In this document: piece by piece, positions 26,167-34,443 of the stretch
Numbering within the stretch: the first letter of the stretch is position 1
Layout: each line of letters begins with the position of its first letter
Source: Alteromonas sp. 5E99-2
GTDB taxonomy: Bacteria > Pseudomonadota > Gammaproteobacteria > Enterobacterales > Alteromonadaceae
Reading direction: 5' to 3'
DNA: 64,000 bases
Assembly: GCF_017368475.1 (NCBI RefSeq)
Contig: NZ_JAFNJE010000002.1
Coordinates: forward strand, 1-64,000
Program-made: the position numbers and the translations under genes
The notes under the pieces: model-generated
The model's input: the letters and a program-made list of their open reading frames with translations, nothing else
The model's database searches: none
What the model was told of the DNA's origin: nothing

Positions 26167-27819
26167 ATGGCCAATGCTAGCACTTCTCAAATTAAACAGG
26201 CTAGGCAGCTCGTCAAACAGCTTATTTATCCAGAACGAAAATTCATTCATTTAGCGATTGTTTATGGTTTAGCCATCAGCTTGCTAACACTAGCTGTCCC
26301 TATTGCCGTACAAACTTTAATAAACACAGTGGTCAATATTGCATCTGTGAGAGCGGTGATTACGTTAGCGATATTATTGTTTATAACTCTTTCTATTTCA
26401 GGTTTACTAAGCTCGCTGCGTACCTATGTTATGGAAAGATACGAACGTCATATTTATGCTCGACTTACTGCTGATATTAGCATTCGTACTTTAATGGCTG
26501 AGCATAGCTATTTTTCTGGTAGACGCAATGTAGATGTACCTAACCGTTACTTTGACATCAATATATTCCAAAAGAACATTCCTCCATTGGTGATAGACGG
26601 ATTCGCATTGTGTTTACAGCTAATCGTGGGTTTTACATTGGTTTCTTTTTATCATCCAATGTTTATGGCATTTTGTCTTTTAGTCGTATTCTGCCTTTAT
26701 TTAATATGGTCATTCTGGTCTCGCCAAGCCATAGATTCAGCACTAGAAATTTCCCATAAAAAGTATGCTACAGCTAAATGGTTAGGGGACATCGCAACAG
26801 CTCATAGCTTTTTCAAATCAGGCAGCCATATTGACTATGCCAGAGAGAAAACCGATCAATCTACACGCCTATACATTCGAGCTCACGAAAGGCACTTTAA
26901 GTACACGTTTACCCAATATATTGCATTGTTACTTTTGTATGCAGCCGCAAGCAGTGGATTACTAGGGCTAGGTGGGTATTTAGTAGTACAAGGCCAACTT
27001 TCTATTGGTCAGCTTGTGGCAGCCGAACTCATCTTAACAGCCATCTTTTTTGGTCTTTCGCAAGCCAGTAGTTATCTGAAATTGTATTACGAATTGTGTG
27101 GCGCAGCAGACGAACTAGGTATTGTGTTAGATATCCCCTTAAATTCAGATATGAGCAGTGAAAAAACCCTAGAGCCGCAAAGCGGCCTATTAACCTTTAA
27201 CCAGGTACAACTTAGCAACGAAACCTGTATGTATGAACTTGACTTCGACATACCAGAAAGTGCAAAAGTGTTTATTACCACAGAGCAAGCTTGGTTAAAG
27301 CGGGAATTCATCACTCTATTTCACGCATATGACACCCCGGGTAAAGGTCGTGTGAGGTTAGGCGAATACGACCTAACTGAATACAAAAAACTACAATTTA
27401 ACAACCCACCAGTCAGTGTAATAAATCGCTCGCCTATTATTGAATGCACCATTCAAGAATTTATGAAATTAAGTGCACCAAACGCCAGCTTTGCTGATAT
27501 CCAAGACGCGGTAATGAAAGTGGGGATTGAAGATGTAATATATAACTTGAAAGACAGCTGGGATACCAAACTTTCAGTACTAGGCGCGCCATTACAGCCC
27601 ACCCAGTTTGTGCTTCTAAAAGTAGCTGCGGCTTTGTTATATCAACCTAAAGTAATCCTTTTTACTCAGAACTTTGACAACCTTTCACACAAAGAAAGAA
27701 CAAACCTCTTACTTATGCTAAATGAACAACCCTTCAGCGTCTTGTACTTCACCAATCACCCTGAATTCGAAGCATTCGATTTTTGTTTAGATTTAGACAA
27801 ACTCAGGAGTCCACTGTAA
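26167..27819 (+). CDS. ABC-exporter-like membrane protein with degenerate nucleotide-binding domain
   Basis: The 550-residue protein has the layout of a type I exporter half-transporter: an ABC membrane domain with about six helices (residues 25-320; PIAVQTLINTVVN, YERHIYARL, GQLSIGQLVAAELILT are typical) and a C-terminal domain (about 335-550) in the place of the ATPase. The catalytic motifs are missing. Where Walker A should be there is VFITTEQAWLKREF (no GxxGxGKS); the signature region reads LGAPLQPTQFVLLKV instead of LSGGQ; Walker B reads VILFTQNFDNL with no glutamate. Only the fold pattern and a switch-like histidine (FTNHPEF) remain. It is followed with TAATG overlap by an HlyD adaptor and a TolC-type protein. 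Energy source and cargo are unknown. No substrate gene is adjacent. Confidence 0.85.
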   Translation: MANASTSQIKQARQLVKQLIYPERKFIHLAIVYGLAISLLTLAVPIAVQTLINTVVNIASVRAVITLAILLFITLSISGLLSSLRTYVMERYERHIYARLTADISIRTLMAEHSYFSGRRNVDVPNRYFDINIFQKNIPPLVIDGFALCLQLIVGFTLVSFYHPMFMAFCLLVVFCLYLIWSFWSRQAIDSALEISHKKYATAKWLGDIATAHSFFKSGSHIDYAREKTDQSTRLYIRAHERHFKYTFTQYIALLLLYAAASSGLLGLGGYLVVQGQLSIGQLVAAELILTAIFFGLSQASSYLKLYYELCGAADELGIVLDIPLNSDMSSEKTLEPQSGLLTFNQVQLSNETCMYELDFDIPESAKVFITTEQAWLKREFITLFHAYDTPGKGRVRLGEYDLTEYKKLQFNNPPVSVINRSPIIECTIQEFMKLSAPNASFADIQDAVMKVGIEDVIYNLKDSWDTKLSVLGAPLQPTQFVLLKVAAALLYQPKVILFTQNFDNLSHKERTNLLLMLNEQPFSVLYFTNHPEFEAFDFCLDLDKLRSPL

Positions 27820-28838
27820 TGTCTTTGTATCACGATTACATGAACAACATGGGCACGCTGAAATGTTTGGCTCCATCGGGTATAGGCAGAGTCGTCACCT
27901 TTATTATTTTAGGTTTAATTGTAGTAAGTGTCGCTATGTTGCACTTAACCCCTTGGGTACAAACAGCACAAGGTTTTGGTATTGTCAGTACGGTATCGCC
28001 AGAAGATAGACGCCAAGCTATTTCAGCTTTAGTGTCAGGACAAATTGAAAAATGGCACGTACAAGAAGGTCAATTTGTTAACAAAGGCGACCCCATAGTT
28101 ACCTTGAGAGATCAAGACAGCGAACTTATAGCCCGATTACACGCAGAGCTCATTTCAAAACAACAAGAAATGCAAGCCGCAGAAATCGCACTAAATGCAG
28201 CTGAATTAGATTTTACACGGCAACAAAATTTATTAGAGCAGGGATTAGTCTCTCCTCGCCAAAGAGACCAAAATCAAATAAAACTACAAGAAGCGAAAGC
28301 CAAGTTAGCGTCGACTGAAGCTGCTATTAATCAAGCAGAAACAAGGTTAGCTAGACAATCAAGACAAACAAAAACGGCACCTCAAGCCGGTGTCATTACA
28401 CAATTATTATCGGCTGGTGTCGCCACTATCGTTAGTGAAGGTGACGTACTAGCACGGTTTATTCCAAAATCGGTTAAACGCTCTGTGGTCATTAAAATTA
28501 ACGGCTTAGACGCGCCTTTAGTGCAACCAGGAAGAGATGTTCGATTGCAGTTTGATGGTTGGCCTGTTTTCCAATTTAGTGGTTGGCCTTCAATTGCTGT
28601 GGGTACCTTTGGCGGCAAAGTTAACTTTGTTGAACCTATGGCAAACCCCGATGGCACCTTCAATGTCTGGATTGATGAGGATCCAGAAAATGGCGCTTGG
28701 CCGGATGAACAATACGTTAGATTAGGTAGCCAAGCTAGAGCTTGGGTACTGCTGGAAGAAGTGAAATTGGGTTACGAAATGTGGCGTCAGCTTAATAACT
28801 TCCCGCCTAACTACCCTCAAGACATTATTACGGAATAA
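27819..28838 (+). CDS. HlyD-family membrane fusion (periplasmic adaptor) protein
   Basis: The 339-residue adaptor has one N-terminal membrane helix (about residues 25-47), a lipoyl/biotinyl-like half-motif (SGQIEKWHVQEGQFVNKGDPIVTL), an alpha-helical hairpin rich in Gln/Ala/Glu (about 95-185), the second lipoyl half (APQAGVITQLL) and a beta-barrel domain. These are the parts of an HlyD-type bridge between inner-membrane exporter and TolC. The ATG at 27819 has AGGAG 9 bases upstream and overlaps the previous stop by one base; a TTG at 27783 in frame is rejected as start. The C-terminal segment is rich in Trp, Pro and Gly. Confidence 0.9.
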   Translation: MSLYHDYMNNMGTLKCLAPSGIGRVVTFIILGLIVVSVAMLHLTPWVQTAQGFGIVSTVSPEDRRQAISALVSGQIEKWHVQEGQFVNKGDPIVTLRDQDSELIARLHAELISKQQEMQAAEIALNAAELDFTRQQNLLEQGLVSPRQRDQNQIKLQEAKAKLASTEAAINQAETRLARQSRQTKTAPQAGVITQLLSAGVATIVSEGDVLARFIPKSVKRSVVIKINGLDAPLVQPGRDVRLQFDGWPVFQFSGWPSIAVGTFGGKVNFVEPMANPDGTFNVWIDEDPENGAWPDEQYVRLGSQARAWVLLEEVKLGYEMWRQLNNFPPNYPQDIITE

Positions 28839-28849
28839 CGCGTTTTACG

Positions 28850-30271
28850 ATGAATCGAATGTGTAGGTTATTTTTAATTGCGGTTAGTGCTGTTACAAGC
28901 CTTTCAACAAGTGCTCAAACAGGTGTCGCTATTTCTTTAGATGATGTATTGAAAAGTACTCTAAAGCATCACCCAAGAGTGGCCCAAGCCTTAAGCCAAC
29001 AGCAACAGGCTCAAGCTAAGCAACTCCAATCTCAAGGTGTGTTCGATTGGCAAGTTGATCAAAATAGTTTTGTGCGAACTGGTGGCTTTTTTGATGGTGC
29101 AATTTTAGATCAAAGTGTGTCGAAAGCCCTCCCCTTCGCAAATGCAAAAGTCAGTGCGGGATATCGTATTTCTGATGGTGAATTCCCCATCTATGAGAAC
29201 ATCAATAACACCTTAGCAGGTGGTGAGACTTATATAAAAGCAAGCCTGTCATTACTTAAAGACAGAGAAATAGATAAAAATAGAGCCGACATTATTAACG
29301 CCGATTTCGATGCGGATATTGCTCAGGAACAACAAAAATTAATTCTTAACGACCTTTTACTTAATGCAACGCTACAATACTTAGAATGGAAAAGGGTTAG
29401 CGAAAGAAAAGTGATCCTTGAAAAGTTATTAGCACTCGCCGAAACCCGGCTAGAAGGTATTGAAAAACAAGTTAAAGCCGGTGAAATAGCTCAAATTAGC
29501 ATTACTGAATATCAAGTTACCTTACTTCAACGCAAAGCTGAATTACTCGCCAATAAACAAGTTTTACAAAAACATACCATTGGTTTATCCATGTTTTTGC
29601 GAGACAACGAAGGAAAGCCCAAATCGTTGCCTGAGAATGCCTATGCAAGTTACAAGTTAGCAGGGCCACTATCAAAACATCCAGAGAAATTAGACTTACT
29701 CAACACACTAAAAGCACACCCTCAATTGGTAAAGCTAGAGCAAGAAATAAATCAAATACGCGCTAAGTTACAACTCAATGAAAATAGTGTTCTACCCAAA
29801 TTAGATGTATCTGTGTTATTAGCCAACGATATTGGTGGTAGAGGCGACCGATCAGGTACCTTAGAGGGCGTTGAGTCTTATGTTAGTGTCGATTTTTCGC
29901 TTCCAATCGGACAAAGAGTCGCAAAAGGAAAGGCCGCACAAACCAAAGCTAAATTGTTAGAAGTACAAGCCAAAAAGCAAGAAACCTTGGAATCAATAGA
30001 TATACAGCTGAATCAGGCCTTTACCGCACTAACAAATCTAACTCAGTTAAGGGATATTCGCGAAGCCCAAGCCAACGTTGCTGAGCGCTTAATGAAAGAA
30101 GAACAAAACCGGTTTGACGCGGGAGCAAGCGATTTGTTTATTCTTAATGCCCGAGAAACCAATTTTACTCGGGCACAAATGGCCGCGCTTAATGCCAATA
30201 TTGAATTGCAAATACAACACTTTGTTATTCTTGCAGGAAGCGCCACTTTGCATGAGCGCGTATTGATGTAA
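28850..30271 (+). CDS. TolC-family outer membrane efflux protein
   Basis: The 473-residue precursor has a signal peptide (about 1-24, cleaved after STSAQ) and two copies of the outer-membrane-efflux helical repeat (about 35-240 and 275-460), with the usual LDDVLKSTLKHHPRV opening and QNRFDAGASDLFILNARET-type second repeat (the QVKAGEIAQ.SITEYQV motif is the first-repeat equivalent). It forms the outer membrane channel of the tripartite system with the two upstream genes; the gap to the HlyD gene is 11 bases. Confidence 0.93.
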   Translation: MNRMCRLFLIAVSAVTSLSTSAQTGVAISLDDVLKSTLKHHPRVAQALSQQQQAQAKQLQSQGVFDWQVDQNSFVRTGGFFDGAILDQSVSKALPFANAKVSAGYRISDGEFPIYENINNTLAGGETYIKASLSLLKDREIDKNRADIINADFDADIAQEQQKLILNDLLLNATLQYLEWKRVSERKVILEKLLALAETRLEGIEKQVKAGEIAQISITEYQVTLLQRKAELLANKQVLQKHTIGLSMFLRDNEGKPKSLPENAYASYKLAGPLSKHPEKLDLLNTLKAHPQLVKLEQEINQIRAKLQLNENSVLPKLDVSVLLANDIGGRGDRSGTLEGVESYVSVDFSLPIGQRVAKGKAAQTKAKLLEVQAKKQETLESIDIQLNQAFTALTNLTQLRDIREAQANVAERLMKEEQNRFDAGASDLFILNARETNFTRAQMAALNANIELQIQHFVILAGSATLHERVLM

Positions 30272-30308
30272 TACCGACATCAAGCCGGTACTATGCACTA
30301 CAAAAGAT

Positions 30309-31007
30309 TCACCTTGAAAACCCTTTAAACAAAAAGAGCAAGAACAAGGGTAAAGACCAAAATGGTGCCAATATCATAAACGCTAAGATAGGCCCCACTT
30401 TTTGAGGGATCGGCTCTATCAAACTAATTAACGTATGGCCAAACAAGTAAGGCAACAACATATATATCAAAACAAATCCGCAAAAAAACCAAATTGATGG
30501 ATTAATATGTTTCAAAAATAAATGGCTGGAAGCTGCAAACAACATAGCCCAAACAATCGATGGGGTATTGATAAACATATGAATATCAATACGCGATATA
30601 CCAACCTCATTCCACGCAATTGTCCAATACTCGCTGTTAAATAAAATCAAATGTACTTCACCTGCCAGTAATAACCGCCAAAGCTGCTCTGAAGGCTGAT
30701 TCATATTTGATAACCAACCTACGAATAATGCAATCGTTGGTAACAGCAAAACACATAAGACTAGACTCAAACCTTTTACGAAACCTGTGCTTTTTACCAT
30801 TGTTTTTTGGCCGTCCCAAATAGCCAACATCGTTTGTCGAAAAAGCCAGTGGTTGGCATCTTGGTTCGTCTGTTGGCGTTGTGTGTATTCTTCTTCTAAG
30901 TCACCAATCAGTTCATTTCGATAAGCAGGGTTAGCGAGTCGAGACAACAACCAAACCGCTAACTTGTAAATACTAGTTTGTCTTTCAGCTAGATTAAGTT
31001 TAGGCAT
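30309..31007 (-). CDS. Permease-prefix-domain membrane protein, stand-alone
   Basis: The 232-residue protein begins with a cytosolic segment (AVWLLSRLANPAYRNELIGDLEEEYTQR, about 12-40, then WLFRQTML) that matches the 'permease prefix domain 2' normally found at the N terminus of MacB/FtsX-like permeases linked to PadR regulators. It then has about five hydrophobic segments and no FtsX domain. The ATG at 31007 follows GAAGGAG and overlaps the padR-like stop by 8 bases. It is probably a partner or target of the PadR regulator; its molecular role is unknown. Confidence 0.7.
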   Translation of the reverse strand: MPKLNLAERQTSIYKLAVWLLSRLANPAYRNELIGDLEEEYTQRQQTNQDANHWLFRQTMLAIWDGQKTMVKSTGFVKGLSLVLCVLLLPTIALFVGWLSNMNQPSEQLWRLLLAGEVHLILFNSEYWTIAWNEVGISRIDIHMFINTPSIVWAMLFAASSHLFLKHINPSIWFFCGFVLIYMLLPYLFGHTLISLIEPIPQKVGPILAFMILAPFWSLPLFLLFLFKGFSR

Positions 31008-31338
31008 GATGTGCTCCTTCTTCGCGAAGAACAACACCTTTCCACATAGTATCCATCACGTGTTTAGCATGCTTGAGCGCTGCTTTACCTTCAGCCGTTA
31101 CTGAAAAAAAACGCTTAGGCCTACCGCCACGTTGAGCAGTTGATTCTCCAAGTTTAGACACTACCAACCCTTTTTTTTCCATTCGATCCAACGTTGAATA
31201 CAACGCACCTAAAGCAACATCTTTGTTAATCTCAGCCTGTAAAAATTGGCGTATCCTTGCCCCGTAAGCGTTAGACTCTAATCGCAACAATGCGAGTAAA
31301 ACGACGTTTTCAAATTCACCTAATGTTTTTTGATTCAT
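31000..31338 (-). CDS. PadR-family transcriptional regulator
   Basis: The 112-residue protein is a small winged-helix regulator: TLGEFENVVLLALLRL, AYGARIRQFLQAE, GALYSTLDRMEKKGLV and GGRPKRFFSVTAEGKAAL are canonical PadR blocks, followed by a short dimerisation helix. The ATG at 31338 has GGAGG 5 bases upstream; an ATG four codons earlier is less likely because that ribosome binding site would lie inside it. Two copies of an ACTACATTGTAGT palindrome lie immediately upstream, so autoregulation is likely. It is followed by an overlapping membrane-protein gene. Confidence 0.93.
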   Translation of the reverse strand: MNQKTLGEFENVVLLALLRLESNAYGARIRQFLQAEINKDVALGALYSTLDRMEKKGLVVSKLGESTAQRGGRPKRFFSVTAEGKAALKHAKHVMDTMWKGVVLREEGAHHA

Positions 31339-31356
31339 AATTGCCTCCATAAATTT

Positions 31357-31410
31357 ACTACAATGTAGTTTTTAAAAAGAGAGACTTCAATTTAATTTAC
31401 TACATTGTAG
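31357..31410. promoter_or_regulatory. Tandem PadR operators
   Basis: ACTACAATGTAGT (31357-31369) and ACTACATTGTAG (31399-31410) are near-perfect palindromes and reverse complements of each other, with centres about 42 bases apart, close to four DNA turns. They fit the ATGT/ACAT-containing operators of PadR-family repressors and lie just upstream of the padR-like start codon. Confidence 0.8.
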
Positions 31411-31491
31411 GAATCTTAGAAGATACATAGGTATATGAAAATATACCCCTCATAATAGGTGTGTTAAATCGAAACGGGTGAAACCCTTTGA

Positions 31492-31875
31492 TTAATCAAA
31501 TGAAGGACGACTGTCTTCCATCAATTTATCTAAAGCAGCTTGGGTCTTAACGGGGTTAATTAAGTCGTTCTTTTCCAGCATTTCGCATTCGTCTTGTATC
31601 ATTTGCTGAACGGTGACGGGGTAATAGCGGCAATCGCTGGGTCGGTCGTAATAAATATCACACGTGTGTAAACCGCTAATTGGGTTTTTACGTAACCAAG
31701 GACAGTAATCAAGTAGCTTTCCTGTATCAGGTGATGCCCAAATTTTTCCTTTGGCTACATAGTCTGCGATATCTGGACTAAACAATACCCACATATCAAC
31801 TTCATCAGCTGTAACCGATAAGCGCCCATTGCCGTATTTCACACAGCACTTACCACATTGATTGCACTCTTTCAC
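31492..31875 (-). CDS. YkgJ-type cysteine cluster protein
   Basis: The 127-residue protein has the CxxCGKCC motif at its N terminus (CNQCGKCC), then DYCPWL, HTCDIYYDRPSDCRYYPV: the eight-cysteine pattern of the YkgJ/CxxCxxCC family, thought to bind zinc or an iron-sulfur cluster. Function is unknown. The upstream gene on the same strand is the GTPase YlqF after 26 bases, so the two may be co-transcribed. Confidence 0.88.
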   Translation of the reverse strand: MKECNQCGKCCVKYGNGRLSVTADEVDMWVLFSPDIADYVAKGKIWASPDTGKLLDYCPWLRKNPISGLHTCDIYYDRPSDCRYYPVTVQQMIQDECEMLEKNDLINPVKTQAALDKLMEDSRPSFD

Positions 31876-31901
31876 AGATGAATATTCATAATATGTGTGC
31901 C

Positions 31902-32900
31902 TTACCTTTGTCTTTTATTGGCAAGTTTTTCTTTTCTAATTTTACGTTGCTCTGTTTTAATATCGTGTTTACTCATGCCTTTTTTGCCTTGCTTAAAACG
32001 TGCTTTACGCGCAGCATCGGCATCTTTCTTTTTCTGTTCTTCAATGGCAATAAGCTCTTCTTCTTGCTCTATCATGCTAGGTAATTCAAGAGTGATACGA
32101 CCTAGTTTTCCCGAACGAAATTCATTAATGAGCACTTCACATATTTTATGTAAATTTGCGCGCCCACCTGAACGAAGCGCACCTCGATTGGCCGCCGCCA
32201 TTTCCAAAAATTCAATTTCTGTGTCTGGAATATGATCAAGTTTAAAACGCTCGGCTATCAATTCGGGATAGGCTTTTATTAAAAACTCAGCAACGTAAAA
32301 ACCTATGTCTTCATAATCAATAGCCGTGTCTTTAATTGCCGCACACGCAGCCAAACGATATCCGCTGTTTGGATTGACTATTTTAGGTTTCAACACCCCT
32401 GGCGTATCTAATAGCATGATGCCATTACCAATATCGATACGTTGCTGACTTTTTGTTACTGCAGGCTCATTGCCTGTTTTTGCAATAATGCGATCTGATA
32501 AAATGTTAATCAGTGTTGATTTACCCACGTTGGGTATACCGTAAATCATGGCGTTTATTTTTTTAACGCTCGCGTTCTTCTCCGGTAACATTTGGCGGCA
32601 TAAATCGATAATGGATTTCGTTTTTCCGGGTTCATCAGTGGTTGTAGCAAGCGTTTTAACATGGGAGTTTTGTTCAAAATGTCTTTGCCACAGCTCCGTT
32701 GATTCAGGATCGGCTAAGTCCGTTTTCGTTAGCACCTTAATACAAGGTTTAGTGGGTTGTAGAGCATCAAGGCTCGACATTTTACTGGAATACGGTATCC
32801 GAGCATCAAGTACTTCAATCAACAAATCCACTGACGGAAGCACTTCTTTCATTTCTTTTTGGGCTTTGTGCATATGCCCCGGATACCAATGAATCGACAT
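31902..32900 (-). CDS. ylqF: Circularly permuted ribosome-biogenesis GTPase YlqF/RbgA
   Basis: RbgA/YlqF helps late assembly of the 50S subunit. The 332-residue protein has the permuted GTPase motif order: G4 TKTD, then G1 GIPNVGKSTLIN, G2-like region, and G3 DTPGVLKP. The opening IHWYPGHMHKAQKEM is a family hallmark. The C-terminal tail (about 280-332) is very basic and Lys/Arg-rich, an extension that should bind rRNA. The ATG at 32900 is preferred over a TTG at 32918 because AAGG lies just upstream. Confidence 0.93.
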   Translation of the reverse strand: MSIHWYPGHMHKAQKEMKEVLPSVDLLIEVLDARIPYSSKMSSLDALQPTKPCIKVLTKTDLADPESTELWQRHFEQNSHVKTLATTTDEPGKTKSIIDLCRQMLPEKNASVKKINAMIYGIPNVGKSTLINILSDRIIAKTGNEPAVTKSQQRIDIGNGIMLLDTPGVLKPKIVNPNSGYRLAACAAIKDTAIDYEDIGFYVAEFLIKAYPELIAERFKLDHIPDTEIEFLEMAAANRGALRSGGRANLHKICEVLINEFRSGKLGRITLELPSMIEQEEELIAIEEQKKKDADAARKARFKQGKKGMSKHDIKTEQRKIRKEKLANKRQR

Positions 32901-33116
32901 TTTAAAAAGCCTTAACAATAAACAAGCGTCTATTGTACTTCACTAAGGTGCTTGAAGGGTACTGAAATGACCTTATTTATAGGGAATATGCAACGCGCCA
33001 CGGCACTACACTAAAGTGTATTATTGAAGGCATAGAAAAAATGGACGGCCGGTAAGCTTAGGCTGAGTTTTACAACAAGGTGACTTTTTAGTAAACCCCA
33101 GCCCTTAGGTTGCGAC

Positions 33117-34178
33117 CTAAAACGCGTATTGATATCCGATGCTAAGCATGTCTTGCATTACTAACTGCACACCATTGACATCTTGATCAATAACATAAGT
33201 ATATTCTAGTGCAAAACGATGCCCAGAAGACGTAATAACGTTAATTCCTGCACCTACATCCCACATAGTTCCGCCTTGGTTATCAGGATCCGCTGTTTGT
33301 ACAGGAGCTTGAATTTGTGGGTCAATACCCTCAATACTATCTGTATCAGTATAAGTTAATCGTAACGAGCCACTAACATTATCAGTGAAACGGTAACTCC
33401 CCCAGTTAGCGAGAGTAAACTTATCACCGAGTGTATAGTCTTCACTATTTTCCCCCGTACGAATAACAGCCTTTAATTGACTTCCCCAGCCTAGTTTTCC
33501 ATGAAAACCACGATAAGTAATACCGGGTTCAATATCAAAGGTACCAGATCCCAATTGCATAGGATAAGGCAGGCGTAAGGTAGTTTGTGTATTCATAGGG
33601 GTTAATACTTCATCTTCATTGTCAATATCACCTGTTGGTAAACTCATCCCTATATTTAAATGAAGGTTATGTTTTTTACCACTAAGGATATTTACCAAAG
33701 CGCCTATTTTCGTATCTCCCACACCTGAAACATGGGTGGTAAATTCACCTAAACGTTCAGTACCCGATGCCCCGCTAAATGTCACATGGTCCATTTCTTT
33801 ATCAAGGTAACTCACCATAGTCATTAGCGTGACTGTATCACTAGGTGCATACATCATTCCAACCATATGCATTTGTGTAGTCATAGACAAAGGTACCACC
33901 CGTAATGTTGGTGGCATTGCTGGAGGATTGGCAAATCGATTTGCTATCGTTGTTACTATTTCTTCAGGTGTAATACTTGAAGAACCTAACTGGTTATCTT
34001 GCATATCCATCGTCATGTAACGATACGAAATCATCCACTCACCTTTGGCATGGGTATGATCCCCCATTACCCCTATGGGAGCGTGATGATCGACGGTTGA
34101 AACCGAAGGACTACCTTCAGAATCAGCAAGAGCATTAAAAGATAACAATGTAAAAAATAAATAATGGAATTTTCTCAT
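33117..34178 (-). CDS. MetA-type outer membrane protein, Met/His-rich N terminus
   Basis: The 353-residue precursor has a signal peptide (about 1-18), then a Met/His/Asp-rich segment (HHAPIGVMGDHTHAKGEWMISYRYMTMDMQ) and a beta-barrel-like remainder with alternating strands, ending in YQYAF, an aromatic C terminus. It resembles the Phenol_MetA_deg/'transporter' family found near metal genes in marine bacteria. The Met/His-rich part could bind copper. It is monocistronic and not part of the Cus operon 4 kb away. An inverted repeat (34236-34254) lies upstream. A short hairpin (33105-33120) overlaps the stop codon. Confidence 0.7.
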   Translation of the reverse strand: MRKFHYLFFTLLSFNALADSEGSPSVSTVDHHAPIGVMGDHTHAKGEWMISYRYMTMDMQDNQLGSSSITPEEIVTTIANRFANPPAMPPTLRVVPLSMTTQMHMVGMMYAPSDTVTLMTMVSYLDKEMDHVTFSGASGTERLGEFTTHVSGVGDTKIGALVNILSGKKHNLHLNIGMSLPTGDIDNEDEVLTPMNTQTTLRLPYPMQLGSGTFDIEPGITYRGFHGKLGWGSQLKAVIRTGENSEDYTLGDKFTLANWGSYRFTDNVSGSLRLTYTDTDSIEGIDPQIQAPVQTADPDNQGGTMWDVGAGINVITSSGHRFALEYTYVIDQDVNGVQLVMQDMLSIGYQYAF

Positions 34179-34235
34179 AGCAAATCTAACAAAACGGATT
34201 ATTTTGTTAGAATATCAGAATGAATTTGTGAATAA

Positions 34236-34254
34236 GTGTGACAAATTGTCGCAC
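34236..34254. promoter_or_regulatory. Inverted repeat upstream of MetA-type gene
   Basis: GTGTGACAA-A-TTGTCGCAC forms a 9-base-pair dyad with one T:G mismatch and a one-base centre. It lies 58 bases upstream of the minus-strand gene start, in a 265-base gap between divergent genes. The form suits a dimeric regulator, but none is identified. Confidence 0.35.
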
Positions 34255-34443
34255 CCAAAAAATGAAGATAAAGAAGAAAACTATCGCTTGTCACTGCTTC
34301 TCAGCGTCATTACACTGAAATGGTCGTAATTGGGCTAAGAAGAACGATAATTTAACTTGTGCAGACAGGCTCAACTCTTTACACTTCGCGCGTTTTTTAA
34401 ACAAAGTACTCCAAACACGTGATACAAGCTTAAACAGGCCAAC

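Noticed and set aside
26167-27819. Possibility that the ABC-like gene is a frameshifted pseudogene
   Set aside because: The frame is continuous, the domain has normal length and both downstream genes are intact and coupled; motif loss looks evolved rather than accidental.
33105-33120. TTAGGT-TGCG-ACCTAA hairpin as a terminator of the MetA-type gene
   Set aside because: It overlaps the stop codon and is not followed by a T-run on the minus strand.
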